From positions 116,504,259 through 116,568,258 of the forward strand of contig OZ005653.1 in NCBI GenBank assembly GCA_963930645.1: a stretch of DNA of 64,000 nt. The letters are read 5' to 3'. Of the stretch, positions 23,285 through 34,739 are shown piece by piece. The notes under the pieces are model-generated. The model ran no database searches. It was given only the letters and a program-made list of their open reading frames with translations, and had not been told where the DNA came from. The translations under genes and the position numbers were made by a program. The first letter of the stretch is position 1. Each line of letters starts with the position of its first letter. Origin of the DNA: Salticus scenicus. Its lineage: Eukaryota; Arthropoda; Arachnida; Araneae; Salticidae.

Positions 23285-24858
23285 CAGTCCGTTAAGAAAT
23301 TATAAGACCACTTTAATTTTGTAAATTATAAGAAAAATAAAGATTCTAATTATAATTTAAAGACATGAAATAACATATTCCTCTATATTTTTTTATAATT
23401 AGTTTGCAATAACTTGGTATAATGCAATGAATGTTTAATTAAAATATATTCTAGAAATAAGTGAGAAATAATCTGTTAATAAAATATAAGACCACTTGTC
23501 AAAAAACAAAATTGTATAAAAAATTAATATGATATTTGTCCTCCATTTTTTCTGATGACATCAAACACTCTGTTTTTCATTGAAGTAACCAGGTGGTTAA
23601 GTTCAGTTATAGAAATATTGTACCATTCTTTTACAATGGCTACTTCCAGTTCATTGGCAGATGAAAATTGTTTATTATTAGCATAAACTTTACGAGATAA
23701 TATACCATATGTTTTCCATGGGGTTCAAGTCTGGACTTCGTCTTGGCCATGGCAAAACATTATTTATTTCTTTTTTAAACCACTCCTGTGTGGATTTAGA
23801 TGTATCACAAGCAGCATTGTCCTGTTAAAACATCCAGTTAGCACCACCTAATAAAGGTCCAAACGGTATCATATGATCATATAGCATAGACTGATATTGT
23901 GTAAAGTTCATATGACCCGAAATGACCTGTAAATCACACAACCCCTCATAACTGAAAGCTCCCCGAATCATTACTGATCCTCCACCCATTTGTCGACTGA
24001 AGCATTCTTTTGGTTCCTTCCTCAAGTCATGCCAATAGTGTTTGTAACCATCGGAACCATCAAGGTTAAATTTCTTTTCATCAGAAAATATAATTTGTTT
24101 CCACTCATCATTCCATGAAATGGCATTTTTAGCCCATTTTAATCTTTCTTCTCGATGGCATTTCAATAACTTTGGTTTTTTCTTCAATTTCATAAATTTC
24201 GTATTAATATTTAATTTAAGACTCTTCCAGACTGTTACATGTGAAGTTTTCTTGCTGAAACGTTTCGAAATTTCACGAGTTGAAAGATCTTTTTTAGTTG
24301 ACCGTCGAAAAATTTGTCTATTATCACGTGCTGTCAAAATATTTTTTTCTACCAGATCGTTTTATTTTGATTGAATAATCTTTTCTAATTATGGCATTAT
24401 GAATGGCAGTTTTAGAACGGTTCATTAACCTCGCAATATCTCTTTCAGATTTACCAGAACCTTTATAAAGTAAAAATTTTCTTACTTCGCACTCCAATAA
24501 TTCTTTACCTCCAGGCATCGTCAAATTAATCGTAGATAACACATTCAAAACCTAAGCCTTTACTTCTTAGGTAATGCTTTTACGAAATACTGAGGCATGT
24601 GCTTTATATTGAGTTTGACGTCATGTATAATATGCTAATTTTCTCAGGTGGTCTTATAATTTCTTAACAGTCACAGTCTTTAATTTTTAGAAAATTGAAT
24701 AAGTTTTAATGAAATTTAATTTAATTTTGAAAGTTGGAATTAGTAAAGGAAGCGTTTTCTTATCAATTTTAAATACGCAACTAAAAATTTGCATATTATG
24801 CTCTCTTCTTCAGAAATGCACCAATACGCTTGTGGTCTTATAATTTCTTAACGCACTG
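23285..24858 (-). mobile_element. Tc1-type transposon with IR/DR termini (DD34E)
   Basis: The element starts CAGTCCG and ends CGCACTG, flanked by TA (23283-23284 and 24859-24860). The paralogous B2 copy at 62866-62880 shows the empty site with a single TA. Each end carries two copies of TTAAGAAATTATAAGACCAC or a close variant: outer at 23292 and 24832, inner at 23476 and 24648. The repeats are 184 bp apart at both ends, which is the IR/DR layout known from Sleeping Beauty, Minos and Paris-type elements. Total length is 1574 bp. Confidence 0.93.
23524..24518 (-). pseudogene. Tc1-family transposase, broken by two frameshifts and a stop
   Basis: A ~330-residue transposase on the minus strand. 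The likely start is the MPGGKELL methionine at 24518 rather than the upstream ATG at 24548. An N-terminal helix-turn-helix (SERDIARLMNRSKTAIHNAI) and a second one (LSTREISKRFSKKTSHVTVW) would bind the terminal repeats. The DDE core shows FSDEKKFNLDGSDGY for the first Asp, QDNAA for the second and SPDLNPMEN for the Glu, with 34 residues between the last two. Damage: a one-base slip in an A7 tract near 24345, TAA at 23825-23827 just before QDNAA, and a one-base shift near 23700. The final C-terminal part to 23524 is open. The intact motifs imply recent activity. Confidence 0.92.
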
Positions 24859-24993
24859 TACTTTCTCAACCTTATGGGTAAGAGAAAGTAAAAAGGCTCT
24901 TTATGTGAAAAGTACAAAGCTTGAGAAAAACCAAAGAAACAATAATCATTACAATCTGAAACTTCACAGTGAGAATGTGAGTTGACACAATAT

Positions 24994-25285
24994 CCTAAAT
25001 GGAATCAAGATGATAGTACGGATAAAGGGCTTGATAACCAGAAAATTCGAGTTGCCGATTGTTTAATCGTCAAGTTTTGTGAAAAAAAAGTATGAGATAA
25101 TTTTTCAGCTTAGCAACAGAAAACAATCATGATATTTTTTGACTGTGAAAGTTGCTAGTAGATCAGAAGGTAATAGATTGAAATGACCTGATGTTACATA
25201 TGTATCTGAGGTAGTTTTGGTGCAAATTGAAACTTGTCACAGTTCTCCTGTCATTTCAGTACAAAATGACAATTTCATGAATTAA
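24994..25285 (+). pseudogene. Coding remnant resembling the C-terminal module of a transposon protein
   Basis: Two plus-strand frames read KGLDNQKIRVADCLIVKF, then after a slip in an A-run near 25083, NRKQS, and later VASRSEGNRLK and PDVTYVSEVVLVQIE. Spacing resembles the D-W-V-L-V-x-F ... W-P-x-V-x-D/Y modules found at the C-terminus of some DNA-transposon proteins in arthropods. That resemblance is from memory and weak. Two stops interrupt it. Its position inside X1 makes it a candidate relic of the X1 transposase. Confidence 0.35.
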
Positions 25286-26339
25286 AATTCTCTCTCCCCT
25301 CCACCATCATTTTTAACGAATTCACTTTTATGGATATGAACTGGGTTTGTCCTCATTTGTCATCTTTTTATGTTTTGATATCTCAATAAAATATTTACGG
25401 CTTTTAAGATCATTGGATTGAGATTTATTGCTTTGTAAAATGACTCTTATTTTTCGACTTATTTTTTTAGAGGACTGTGGCTTTTATGCTACAGGGGGTG
25501 GGGGTATATCTCCCTAAGTAGGAGGTCAAGTCTCCCTAGGCTTAAGGGCACTTTTTGTCTAGGGACACATATGTTGATTTACAGATTTTTTCTTTTTTTG
25601 TATTATTTCTAATAAGAACTATGCTATTACTTTTAACCACAGTAATGTATAAAATAATAGGCAATTTTCTCATATTTTTCATTCAGCTCCAACTGTTATT
25701 AAAAGAAAAAAAAAAAAAAAAAATGAAAAGCCGAAAATTGGTTAAGTCTCCCTACTTCCTGTCATATCAGAGGAGAAATATGTTCTCATAAATTTCTATA
25801 ATTCATAAACCTCTATGTTCGGGTTCGCATAAATTTCTGGAACAGGCTATATTTCATTTATTTTAAAATAAATGAATTTGAATGATTGCTCAACACGGTA
25901 AAGACTGAAATGCTCCAGACTGATAGGCAACCAACCATTTAGTTCTATATATTTACCTTATCCTATTTTGTTAATCTATTCTATTGGAGTCACTTTCGTA
26001 GTTCAGTTTTCATGCATTTCCATACTATTTCCAATGCAACAATTCCAATACTGAAAGTTTTTATGAAATGTATTTCTCTACACTGCTGTGTTGATAAATT
26101 CTTAGATTTCGAATAACTTACGAAATTTTCAAATTAGAATCTTTGTAACCACTGATGTTCAAGGGAATATCCTATATGATATTTCAATAACAGTCGGACA
26201 TCTTTAAAATGAAAATGTGTATCAAAATAAGCGTTTATTTTAACATGTGAAGAATGTCGCTAATTTCAAACTTACAATGTCTACTGTCAAAAATTATTCT
26301 GAATTTATTCTGATTTTTTTAAGTTATCAAAGTGACAAA

Positions 26340-28010
26340 TCTTCAATTTGTCGCCTTATTTCAAGTGGCCACAATTTTGAAATAAAATGATGGCTGTAGT
26401 TAATTTATGAAATTGATTGGGACTCTTTTATGGAACATAAATATATCGAATTTTGCGGAAATCCTTTCTTAAATAATAAATTTTAAATAATGATGTGAAA
26501 TTTGCAAGCAACCGTAACATGGAATCGAAATGGCGAATCAAGTTGCCCAGCATATTTATCCGATATGTCAAGGATATGCCCATTGTCGAATTTTGCTTCG
26601 GATTGAATCAGTATTTTGGAAGTTATGATTATGAGAAATTTTAAAGTGGTTGCGTTATTTAAAGTGGCCACCACTTTTAAATAAGATCGCGAATTAAGTA
26701 GATTATCAAACTTGGCTGCGACTTTTAAGTAGGTTGTGTATATACGTATACGGTGTTTAAAGCAACCCGGTACATAACTACATTTTTATGTAAATTTTTA
26801 ATTTTCAAGTGGCCGCTACTTTCAAATAAAATGGCAAATCTAGTTGGCCAACGAAATAATCTACGATAGTTTAAAATTACTTTAAATGCCTAACCTTAGT
26901 CCGAATTTATTAAATATTTCAAAAGTTTTCTCAATAGCAAATTTTCCAATGGCCGTATGATTGGCCGTTGTTTTGAAATAAGATGGCGGATCAAGTTGCT
27001 TAATGACATGGGTTGTGACACTAATGTAGGCTATATAAATATATATTAAATTTTAAGCAAATGCATTCTTAAACATAGTTTTAACGTGGATTTAAAATTT
27101 TCTAATGGCTGTCATGTTGAAATAAAATGGTGCATCCATTTCGCTGACAATCTCATCAAAGGTATTTGCGAGGTAAGTACACTACCAAAGTATGATTCTA
27201 ATTAGTTGAGTATTTAAGAAGTTATTGAGACGACTAATTTTTACGTTGCCGCGTGATTTCAAGAGGTCCCGTAATTTCAAGAGAACGCCATTTTGAAACA
27301 AAATTGTTGACTAAGTTAGTTAATAAATTTGTTGAGACCTTGCTATGCGTATCTCTGTATGGAGTTTTAACAGAATATATTCATAAGCATAATTTTGAAA
27401 TTTTCAAGTGGTCATCTGTTGAAAAGAAAACTGCGGTTAACGATATCATCCAAAGTATTTGTAAAATATGACTACTGTCCAACTTTTGGTCGAATTGGCT
27501 GATTATTTCAGAATTTATTTCGATAACAAATTTTCAAGTAGTCTCGTAATTTCAAGTGGTTGCTATTTTCAAACAAGTTGGCAGATCAAATTTTCTAACG
27601 TACTTCTTTATGATATTTCAAATATAATTCAACTACCGAACTTTGGTTCGAATCGATTGTGTAATTCCTAAGTTATTGCGAGGACAAATTTACAAATGTC
27701 ACATAATTTCAATTGATCCAGTGATTACAAATTGCCACATTTTGAACCAGAATGGCGATATTAAGTTGAATAAATTTGGTGACATCTTGGAATAAACCAT
27801 TCATGTAACGAACTTTAAGCAAATCTGTTTTTAAATACGTATTTTGTAATGTGTAATGTGAGCTTAAAAGGTTCAAGTGCCCGCCACTTAGAAATATATT
27901 GGCGTAACAACTACGTTAATGAACTCATTCGAGATATTTGAAAAATATATATCTATTTTCCAACAGTGGTTTCACTCGTTGCTGTATTTTGGAAGTTATC
28001 GAGATCAAAC
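26340..28010. repeat. Ancient ~155-bp tandem array
   Basis: Around ten units recur at steps of about 140-170 bp: near 26360, 26510, 26665, 26812, 26965, 27115, 27275, 27545, 27725 and 27875. Each has a core like caagtggccgccattttgaa followed by ataaaatggcgaatcaagtt, and between cores a phrase like aattttggttcgaattg...atttcaaaagttat. The core contains the inverted pair ccatttt/aaaatgg. Units are 60-75% alike by eye, so the array is old. Short open frames here are chance. Confidence 0.8.
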
Positions 28011-28017
28011 ATTATCC

Positions 28018-28053
<36 letters not shown>

Positions 28054-29079
28054 AGATAGTTAGATGAAGCGATTTCAATAGGTCAATTCTTAAAGAAATT
28101 AGTCTAAAAAAGAAACATTTTTTTAAGATTAAAATTCAAAGTCTCATTTGAATTCGAAATCTGTTATTTTCAAAAATGTTTTTGGTTTCTATTCAGCGAT
28201 CAGTTCAAACATATTTTTTATCTTTATTATTTTCATATTTGTTTCCAAAATTCCACTTTTCGCTTTGTATACGATAACGGAAAATCAATCAAATTAGAAA
28301 ATGAAATGTATCGCTGAACTTTAATAATAAAAAGCATTTTTTTTTCTTTACATGTTAGATTAACAAGACTTTTTCGTTTTTTCTTTACTGAACTTAACTA
28401 TAGAAATATGTTGACTACATAAACATTTAAAGTTTATGATTTTATACGAATGCAGCTTTTTATTTCCGCGGCATGCTATCGTTCTATATTTCATTAAAAA
28501 AATTGTAATTAAAATTTTGTTCCTTTTATTAATGTTTGGGAAAGCAATTCCCCTCTAACATTAACAATTGTGCAACTATTTTTACTTTAAAGGAAATTAA
28601 TTTGATATTTTTAATTTTATTTCAATTTAAACGTAGGGAAAAGCTTGAATATAAATACATTTCTAACCATCACATTTATTTTATTAGTGTTCCAACAGAA
28701 TTATCTGAGAATATAACTGAATTATATTCTGGAATCAAGCTTAATTAACAAAAATATTCTTTCGTAACTTTGAATCCACAGAGATATTCGGCAGTCAAAA
28801 GAACTTTCAGCTGAATCATTAATGAACTTCTAGTGCGGCTGACTTGAAGCCTAATTCATAACTAAAGTAAGGTAGATGTATATATGGCTCAACATATATG
28901 TATAAATAGCTAAGGGCTTAACAGTTAGAGTAAAAGATTAATTTTAATGACAAAGCAATTAATGAAGTTATTCTAAAGGGTTTTTAAAAACCATTTTTTA
29001 TTAAATCTTTAGTGGTTTTATTATAGATGTTAACGTTAGATTTAAACGCTAAAATGTAATTTTTACGAAAATGTAAGTT

Positions 29080-30270
29080 CTGTTTTTGGGTCAAATTTTT
29101 GAAAGTGAGTTTGCGTTATATTTTTATGTTTTGAAGTCCCATGAATCCGAAAATGATCTTTTTAGCGATTAGTATGTGTGCATATTCGTAATCAACATAT
29201 CTCCAAAACAAATAGTAGCAAGAAGGTTTAACTCGGTATTCTAAATCTATATTATATAGCGATGCTACACTAAACTTTTTGTTGAGATCAAACAAGTATT
29301 TATTGTACAGGATCATCCAAGGGAATTTAAATACATTTCGTCTGTATTCAAAATTTTTGCTAGGTAAAGTCGGTAACAAAAGTCTTCGAACACTAGCAAA
29401 AATTCCTATGTAAAAAAAAGTACACTTAATACAGTTTTGTTAAATAAATCCTTGTCGAATCCTGTTTTTTCGAATCCTGTTTTCAGACAGACTAAGTACA
29501 GGATTCGACAAGGATTTATTTAAAAAACTGTATTAAGTGTAACTTTTTTACATATGAATTTTTGCTAGTGTTCGAAGACATTTGTTACCGATTGTACATT
29601 TAAACATCTATACATTGTACTAAATCAAAACATATATTTTTTATATGCATAAAAGCATATTGCGTGCAAAATATGGTATGGAAATCAATCCCCATTTGTA
29701 TACAGGGCTACCCAAAGCAACTAGAATTTTTAGAGACTACGTTTCGAAATGGCTGAAAATGCATTTTAGGTTGTGCTGTGTGTTATTAACATAGGACTAC
29801 ATTTAAGTACACAATGTGGTGTATGCATAATTTATAGATTACAATTAAATAAACAAAATCAATCTTTACTACTGAATGTAATTGGTAGAAATGCATTATT
29901 ATTCTTTATCATAACCAGGAAAACTACTCAGGAATGAAAATCAATTTCTCGAATTCATACGGTAAATAAAGTTCTTTTTCTAAGTTAAATTTTCGGCATT
30001 GGTGTTTGTATAATTACGCTTTTTGAGGTTCCCGTAATAATAAAAACAAGTGTTCAACGTTTGATCTCTGTGTATGTCTGTTATGAGCATAACCTAAAAA
30101 CAAATAATTGCAGGCAATTCAGATGTTGTATTTTGAAGTCCATATAATGTTACTACTGTGGTACAAGTGAAAGTTGTATGAATAATTTGGAATAAACATT
30201 TAAAATTGGGAAGAGACTTGAATTCTGTATAAATATGGGTACTATATTCGAACGGGCGGGTGAAGGGTTC
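29080..30270 (-). mobile_element. Truncated family B element (B4)
   Basis: The left part (tttgggtcaaatttttgaaagtg, agtcccatgaatccgaaaatga, ctaaatctatattatatagcgatg) is homologous to B3 (30815-31120) and, inverted, to B1 and B2. The right part (cgtttgatctctgtgtatgtctg near 30058) matches B3 near 31600. The 3' hairpin and 5' TCTGG end are not recognisable. A 220-bp palindrome is inserted within it. Confidence 0.6.
29376..29600. repeat. Palindromic insertion, ~95-bp arms
   Basis: Left arm gtcttcgaacactagc ... taaataaatccttgtcgaatcctg; right arm is its inverse with few differences. The loop is about 20-30 bp and repeats part of the arm (cgaatcctgtttt). Sister copy B3 lacks the palindrome at this point (gcaggtaagtagagtttaaac near 31091), so it is an insertion into B4. 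Confidence 0.8.
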
Positions 30271-30423
30271 GGCAGCCCCCTTACAAAGGATGATGTGTTA
30301 AAGAACACTGTTTCTATACCTAGTTTGAATTCTTTTTAGTGTAGATTTTGCCATCTTACCGCTTAATATGAAGTTTGTCTTTATAATATTGAAATGCGGG
30401 GTAAAAGAAGTCCTACGAGTGTC

Positions 30424-30583
30424 ACATCAGATTATTAAAACCCGAATAAACTACTACGTCAGAAACGCCAAAGAAAAATATTGGAATTTCAATATTTTTC
30501 TTTGGCGTTTCTGACGTAGTAGTTTATTCGGGTTTTAATATTCCAACGCCAAGTATCCTGTTATTATTTACATCAGATTATTA
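30424..30583. repeat. Perfect 49-bp palindrome between 14-bp direct repeats
   Basis: Arms 30434-30482 and 30491-30539 are exact inverted copies separated by ggaatttc. The unit is flanked by acatcagattatta at 30424-30437 and again at 30570-30583. After the right arm comes a short tract with ccaacgccaag, resembling an arm segment. Perfect identity implies very recent origin or active homogenisation. It could be a small fold-back element or a template-switch product. Confidence 0.9.
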
Positions 30584-30776
30584 CTCTTTATTTATTTATT
30601 GATTTATTTAATAATTATCGATAATTCTTTCTTCAATAAATGCTTTGATAAGTTTTTTAGGAGAAAGAAAATGTTAAATTATTTTAAATGCTTATTAGAT
30701 ACTACATTTCTCTTTAGTTATATATCGGCGTTCACGTAGTCTTCTTCATTGTTTTAGGGTCATTTTCTACATTTTT

Positions 30777-32301
30777 ACTTTCTCTTACTAATAAGGTAGA
30801 GAATGTGTTGTTTTGGGGTCAAATTTTCGAAAGTGCGTTTTTGTCATATTTACACGTTTTGAGGTCTTCTGAATCCAAAAATCACGTTTTATTGGTTGGT
30901 CTGTGTGTGTGTCTTTTATCAGCATATCTCAAAAAGAAAAAAAAAATAGCAGAAAGTTTAAACTTGGTATTCTAAATCTGTGTGATATAGGGATGTTACA
31001 CTAAACTTTTCATTGAGATCAAGCAAATGTTTCGTGTGCAGGGACACCCAAGAGAATTCAAATACATTACGTCTATGGGGGAAATTGCAGGTAAGTAGAG
31101 TTTAAACATCTATAGACTGCGCTAACCGAAATGAAACGAATATGTATCTTTTATATGCGTAAAACCATGTCTCATGTATAATATAGTAGGAAAATTATTC
31201 ACTGTTCGTTTACAGGGCTACACAAAAGAACTAGATAAAAGTGCGACAATAGTTGCAAATTGATGGAAGTGTATGTCAGGCTAGGTCATGTATTATTACT
31301 ATAGGATTATATTTAGGTGCACCATGTGGTCTGTATATAATCTTCAAAAGATATACAGGGCTACAAATATTTAAGCGATAACATTCTTTTTTGTTGTTAG
31401 TGCATGTGCTTTACTATAATATTTTACCATTTCCAGGAAATCTGTTCAGAAATTGAAATCAAATCCTCATAGAGATATGGTAAATAATGTATGATTTTAA
31501 GCTAAATATTCATCGCTTTTTTTTCTGTTTTTTTTTTTTTTTTTTTTTGTATATTTACATGTTTTGAGGCTCCCTGATTACCGTGTTCAAGTTTTTTAAC
31601 GTTTGATCTTTGTCTGTGTCTCTTAGACTAATTTAAAAACGAATAATTTTAGGAGATCCAAACGTTGTATTTTGAAGTTAATATAAGTTTAATCAAGACT
31701 GGTAAGTTTCAAGAAATGTTGCATGTGAGAGTTGTCTAAATAATTTTAAGTGAACTTTTAATTTTAATAACAGACTTAAATTATATATGAATGTAGGTGC
31801 AGTAATGAAACGGGAGGTTAGGTTTACATAAAGCAGCTATCACACGGAAGATCCTACCCTCTGAACTATGCGCTAATACCTCTCCGAATAATCGAGCATC
31901 AGGTAGTAGGGTTATTTTGAAGACTAAAATGAATTCAAAAAGCCGTTAACAATTGGCTACTAATCGCTCACTATTTCATGTTTTAAACACATTCTGATTT
32001 TCTCACTCTCCGATTGATTGAATACGAGCTAACATATAGCGTAGGAGATTTAGTCAATCATAATTTCGTCATTGACAAAGGTAAGAGAGGGAAACTTATC
32101 ACACGATGCGTTTTCGACCGTTTGTCTCTCGAAAAACTTGTTTCAGGTGGTTTCGGGAGAAAGTATCTGATACTGCTGATCGTATGAGAGTACGTGTGAT
32201 AGCAGCTTAACAGAACTCGTTATCTTTCCCCTTAATCTCCAACCTGTATTTATAGTATTAAATTTTAGGGTAAGAGAAAGTCGTGTGATTAACCCACAAG
32301 A
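30777..32301 (-). mobile_element. Hairpin-ended element, family B copy 3 (B3)
   Basis: On the minus strand it starts at 32301 with TCTTGTGGGTTAATCACACG and then ACTTTCTCTTACCC. It ends in a hairpin at 30777-30806 followed by AAA. At ~1.5 kb it is longer than B1 and B2, because the ggggacctca-type segment with its GT-rich stretch is present twice (near 30850 and 31560). The sequence aaatttaatactataaatacaggttgg near the 5' end matches B1 and B2 closely. No protein. Confidence 0.75.
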
Positions 32302-32343
32302 TTATTATTATTTTCTTTAATTTAGCTTTCTTTTTCTTGCAAA

Positions 32344-32990
32344 ATGTTTAAAATGATTTTATTTGCTATATATTCTAGTAACATTAATTTTAAAATTTAA
32401 AAGTAATTAAAATATATTTACTTGACGAAATAATTTTAAGTATTTTCAAAATTCTAAATAATGCTAAATATATTATACTATGTAGATTACGATACAATAA
32501 TAAGATTATAATTTGATTATGAGCTAATTCTATATTTAATTTATTTCTTTAAGTTTTTTCCTTGGAAAATGTTTAATATGAGTTTATTTTCTATACATTC
32601 AATCCACTTTCTTTAGCAATTCAAAAAGTATTAAAATATATTTACTTGACGAATTATTTTTAAGTATTTTCAAAATTCGAAATAATCTTATTTTATGAAG
32701 ATTGCGGTACAATAATAAAATTATAATTTAATTATGAGCTAATGCTATTAATATATTTTTTTTAGGTTTTTTTTTCCCCTTCCAAAATGTTTAATATGAG
32801 TATATTCTCTATACATTCAATGTACTTTTATTTTAGAATTCAAAAATTATTAAAATGTATTTATTTGACGAGTTAATTTTAAGTTAATTATTCTAAATAA
32901 TGCTACATCTCATTTTATGTAGATTACGATACAATAAAAAGATTATAATTTCACTATGAGCTAATGCTATTAATAAATTCTTTAAGAAAT
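32344..32990. repeat. Three-unit tandem repeat, ~220 bp
   Basis: Units start at about 32344, 32569 and 32786 with aatgtttaatatgag. Each continues with ctatacattcaat, atttacttgacga, gattacgatacaataa and gattataattt...atgagctaatgct. AT-rich and non-coding, roughly 80% alike. Confidence 0.9.
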
Positions 32991-33859
32991 ATTTAGTTTA
33001 CTTGTTTTTTGGCATATAAATGTAATATATATTACCAAATCATTATATATAAATTTGATATATCTAAATTAAACTGTTTCCAATGTAAAATGTGCCCAAT
33101 ATATCATTTAAAAATATAAGTAAAATTAAAATTGGAAAAAATTTCATTTTTTGAAACTTTTTGCATTTATTCTCTCAATAACATCATTCTCGTATGGCAC
33201 TCAATACTTGGAATAATCTGATTTTCACTCGGAATCATTGTGAAAACTGTTTGCAGACTAGAAAGAATGGTTTTGTTTTCGAAAAGCATTATTATATAGG
33301 TATTTATTGATTGAATTTTCACCATTATGTACTGATATTTTAGAGAATGATACTTATTGCCTAGTAATTAAAATTTACTAAGTCAATAACTGATATCGAT
33401 TTCGAATTTCAAAATATACTTTTCTATAATTTTCACAAATACTGTTACTTCTGTTTGTGCCCAAGAAAAGTAGATATCTGTCATTTTTTTTTTTTTTTTT
33501 TTCTTTCGGGGTAGCACGGTTTTTTACTAGCAAAGATTAATTTTTTTGCAGATAAAGATAATTACAAGTGAATTGACCTCGCAAAAATCACTTATCTATT
33601 AATATTTATGAAATCATAAGAATGTTTTACAAGAATGTCTATTTGCGCCATATTTTGTTCCAGAAAAAGCTCAAATAACAGGTGAATTTTTTTTTTTTTT
33701 TTTTTTTTCCCAAGATAAGTATAATTTAGATCAAAATGTCATCTAAAGATACTCATAACACATTAAACTTGTTACAAAATCGTTCTCTCAGTTTTCTACT
33801 AAGCTAAACTATTACTATATTTATGTATGGCGAAAAACGGGTAGCAAGCAAATGGTTTT

Positions 33860-33970
33860 TGTCTTGAAGGTGGGGATACGTCAGATCGGTTTGCCATCTC
33901 AAAACACTCTTCACCGTAAACTTTCATTAAAAGCATCAGACACATTTCTGAGGAAACCAGGTTTCTACCA
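33860..33970 (-). pseudogene. Mariner transposase N-terminal fragment
   Basis: The minus-strand frame contains LVSSEMCLMLLMKVYGEECF. This matches the first helix-turn-helix of mariner-type transposases (pattern S-x-x-E-x-x-x-M-L-x-x-x-Y-G-x-x-x). The frame then slips and the remaining ~30 residues of the 33799-33981 open frame are unrelated. No TIRs were found nearby. Only a DNA-binding-domain relic remains. Confidence 0.5.
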
Positions 33971-34739
33971 TATTTTGCCACGGACAGAGCTCGATTTATC
34001 AGTGAAAGCTAATTTCCATAAGGATAATTAGAATTAAGATTGAATTAACATCTCTAAAACCACTACATTTAAATATTTATAAGAATAATCAGAGCATTTT
34101 AAAGAAAACCAAATAACTGTGATATTTTGAACTGAGTGGAATACGCATTACGAATGAATGTTAATTATCCGAAAGATGATGGTAATTCAAATACAATTTT
34201 ATCTCTAAAAACCTTAACTGTAAGTTTTATTTAAAAATCGTCCAAGCAGCTTTCCGTAATATTTAGAGGACTGGTAGATGATGCGAGGGTAATCAGCAAA
34301 CATTCACTTTCCTGAAGATGAGTACCAATCAGATGAGGATTATCAAAATAATTAACTTATCAAAATCTCAGGCCATAATCGGTATAGATATTTCTCTAAC
34401 GTGGACCAGTTACGATTAAATTTAACGATACAATAGGTATGTCATGGAATAACAAATTTCTTAGTTTCATATTTAAAATTAATTTTATAAAAAGAGAGAA
34501 AAACACTGTTTATACAATGATTTTCATAAATAATTCAATATAAATTACATTTATTACTCGATTTCTATTATTTTAGTAAACAATACGGTTAAATTTTAAA
34601 TAGTTATTTTTTAATTATTGGTTATTAATCAAAACATTAGACCACTGTTTTTGATTTGGCGAATATAGAAAATATGAAATTATGTTCATTTGAAAATAAC
34701 GAGTGCTAGGCATGCGAAAACAGACTAATAAATAAATAT

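Larger units (their letters stand above)
22261..24889 (+). mobile_element. Hairpin-ended element, family B copy 1 (B1), interrupted by Tc1
   Basis: Starts TCTGGTGTGTCACTCACACG then ACTTTCTCTTACCC; ends in the hairpin at 24860-24889, whose distal half TGGGTAAGAGAAAGT is the inverse of that motif, followed by AAA. It is homologous to B2 (61910-62899) throughout, including gtttcattaatgcacct, cgatggttcaaccattcg and ggggacctca. The Tc1 insertion at 23285-24858 splits it; without it the element is 1053 bp. An unusual A-run/T-run pair lies at 22639-22707. No protein is encoded. Confidence 0.8.
21630..25790. mobile_element. Decayed DNA transposon with inverted subterminal motifs (X1)
   Basis: The motif ggagacttgacc (with variants) occurs in plus orientation at the left (about 21634, 21659, 21949) and as its complement ggtcaagtctccc at the right (about 25527 and, weaker, 25740). 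Opposed clusters of one short motif at the two ends suggest subterminal transposase-binding sites. A coding remnant lies inside near the right end (24994-25285), and elements B1 and Tc1 are nested within. Exact termini were not determined. Confidence 0.4.

Noticed and set aside
26340..28010. CRISPR-like repeat array
   Set aside because: Spacing and repeats are far too long and diverged, and the genome is eukaryotic; this is a decayed tandem satellite.
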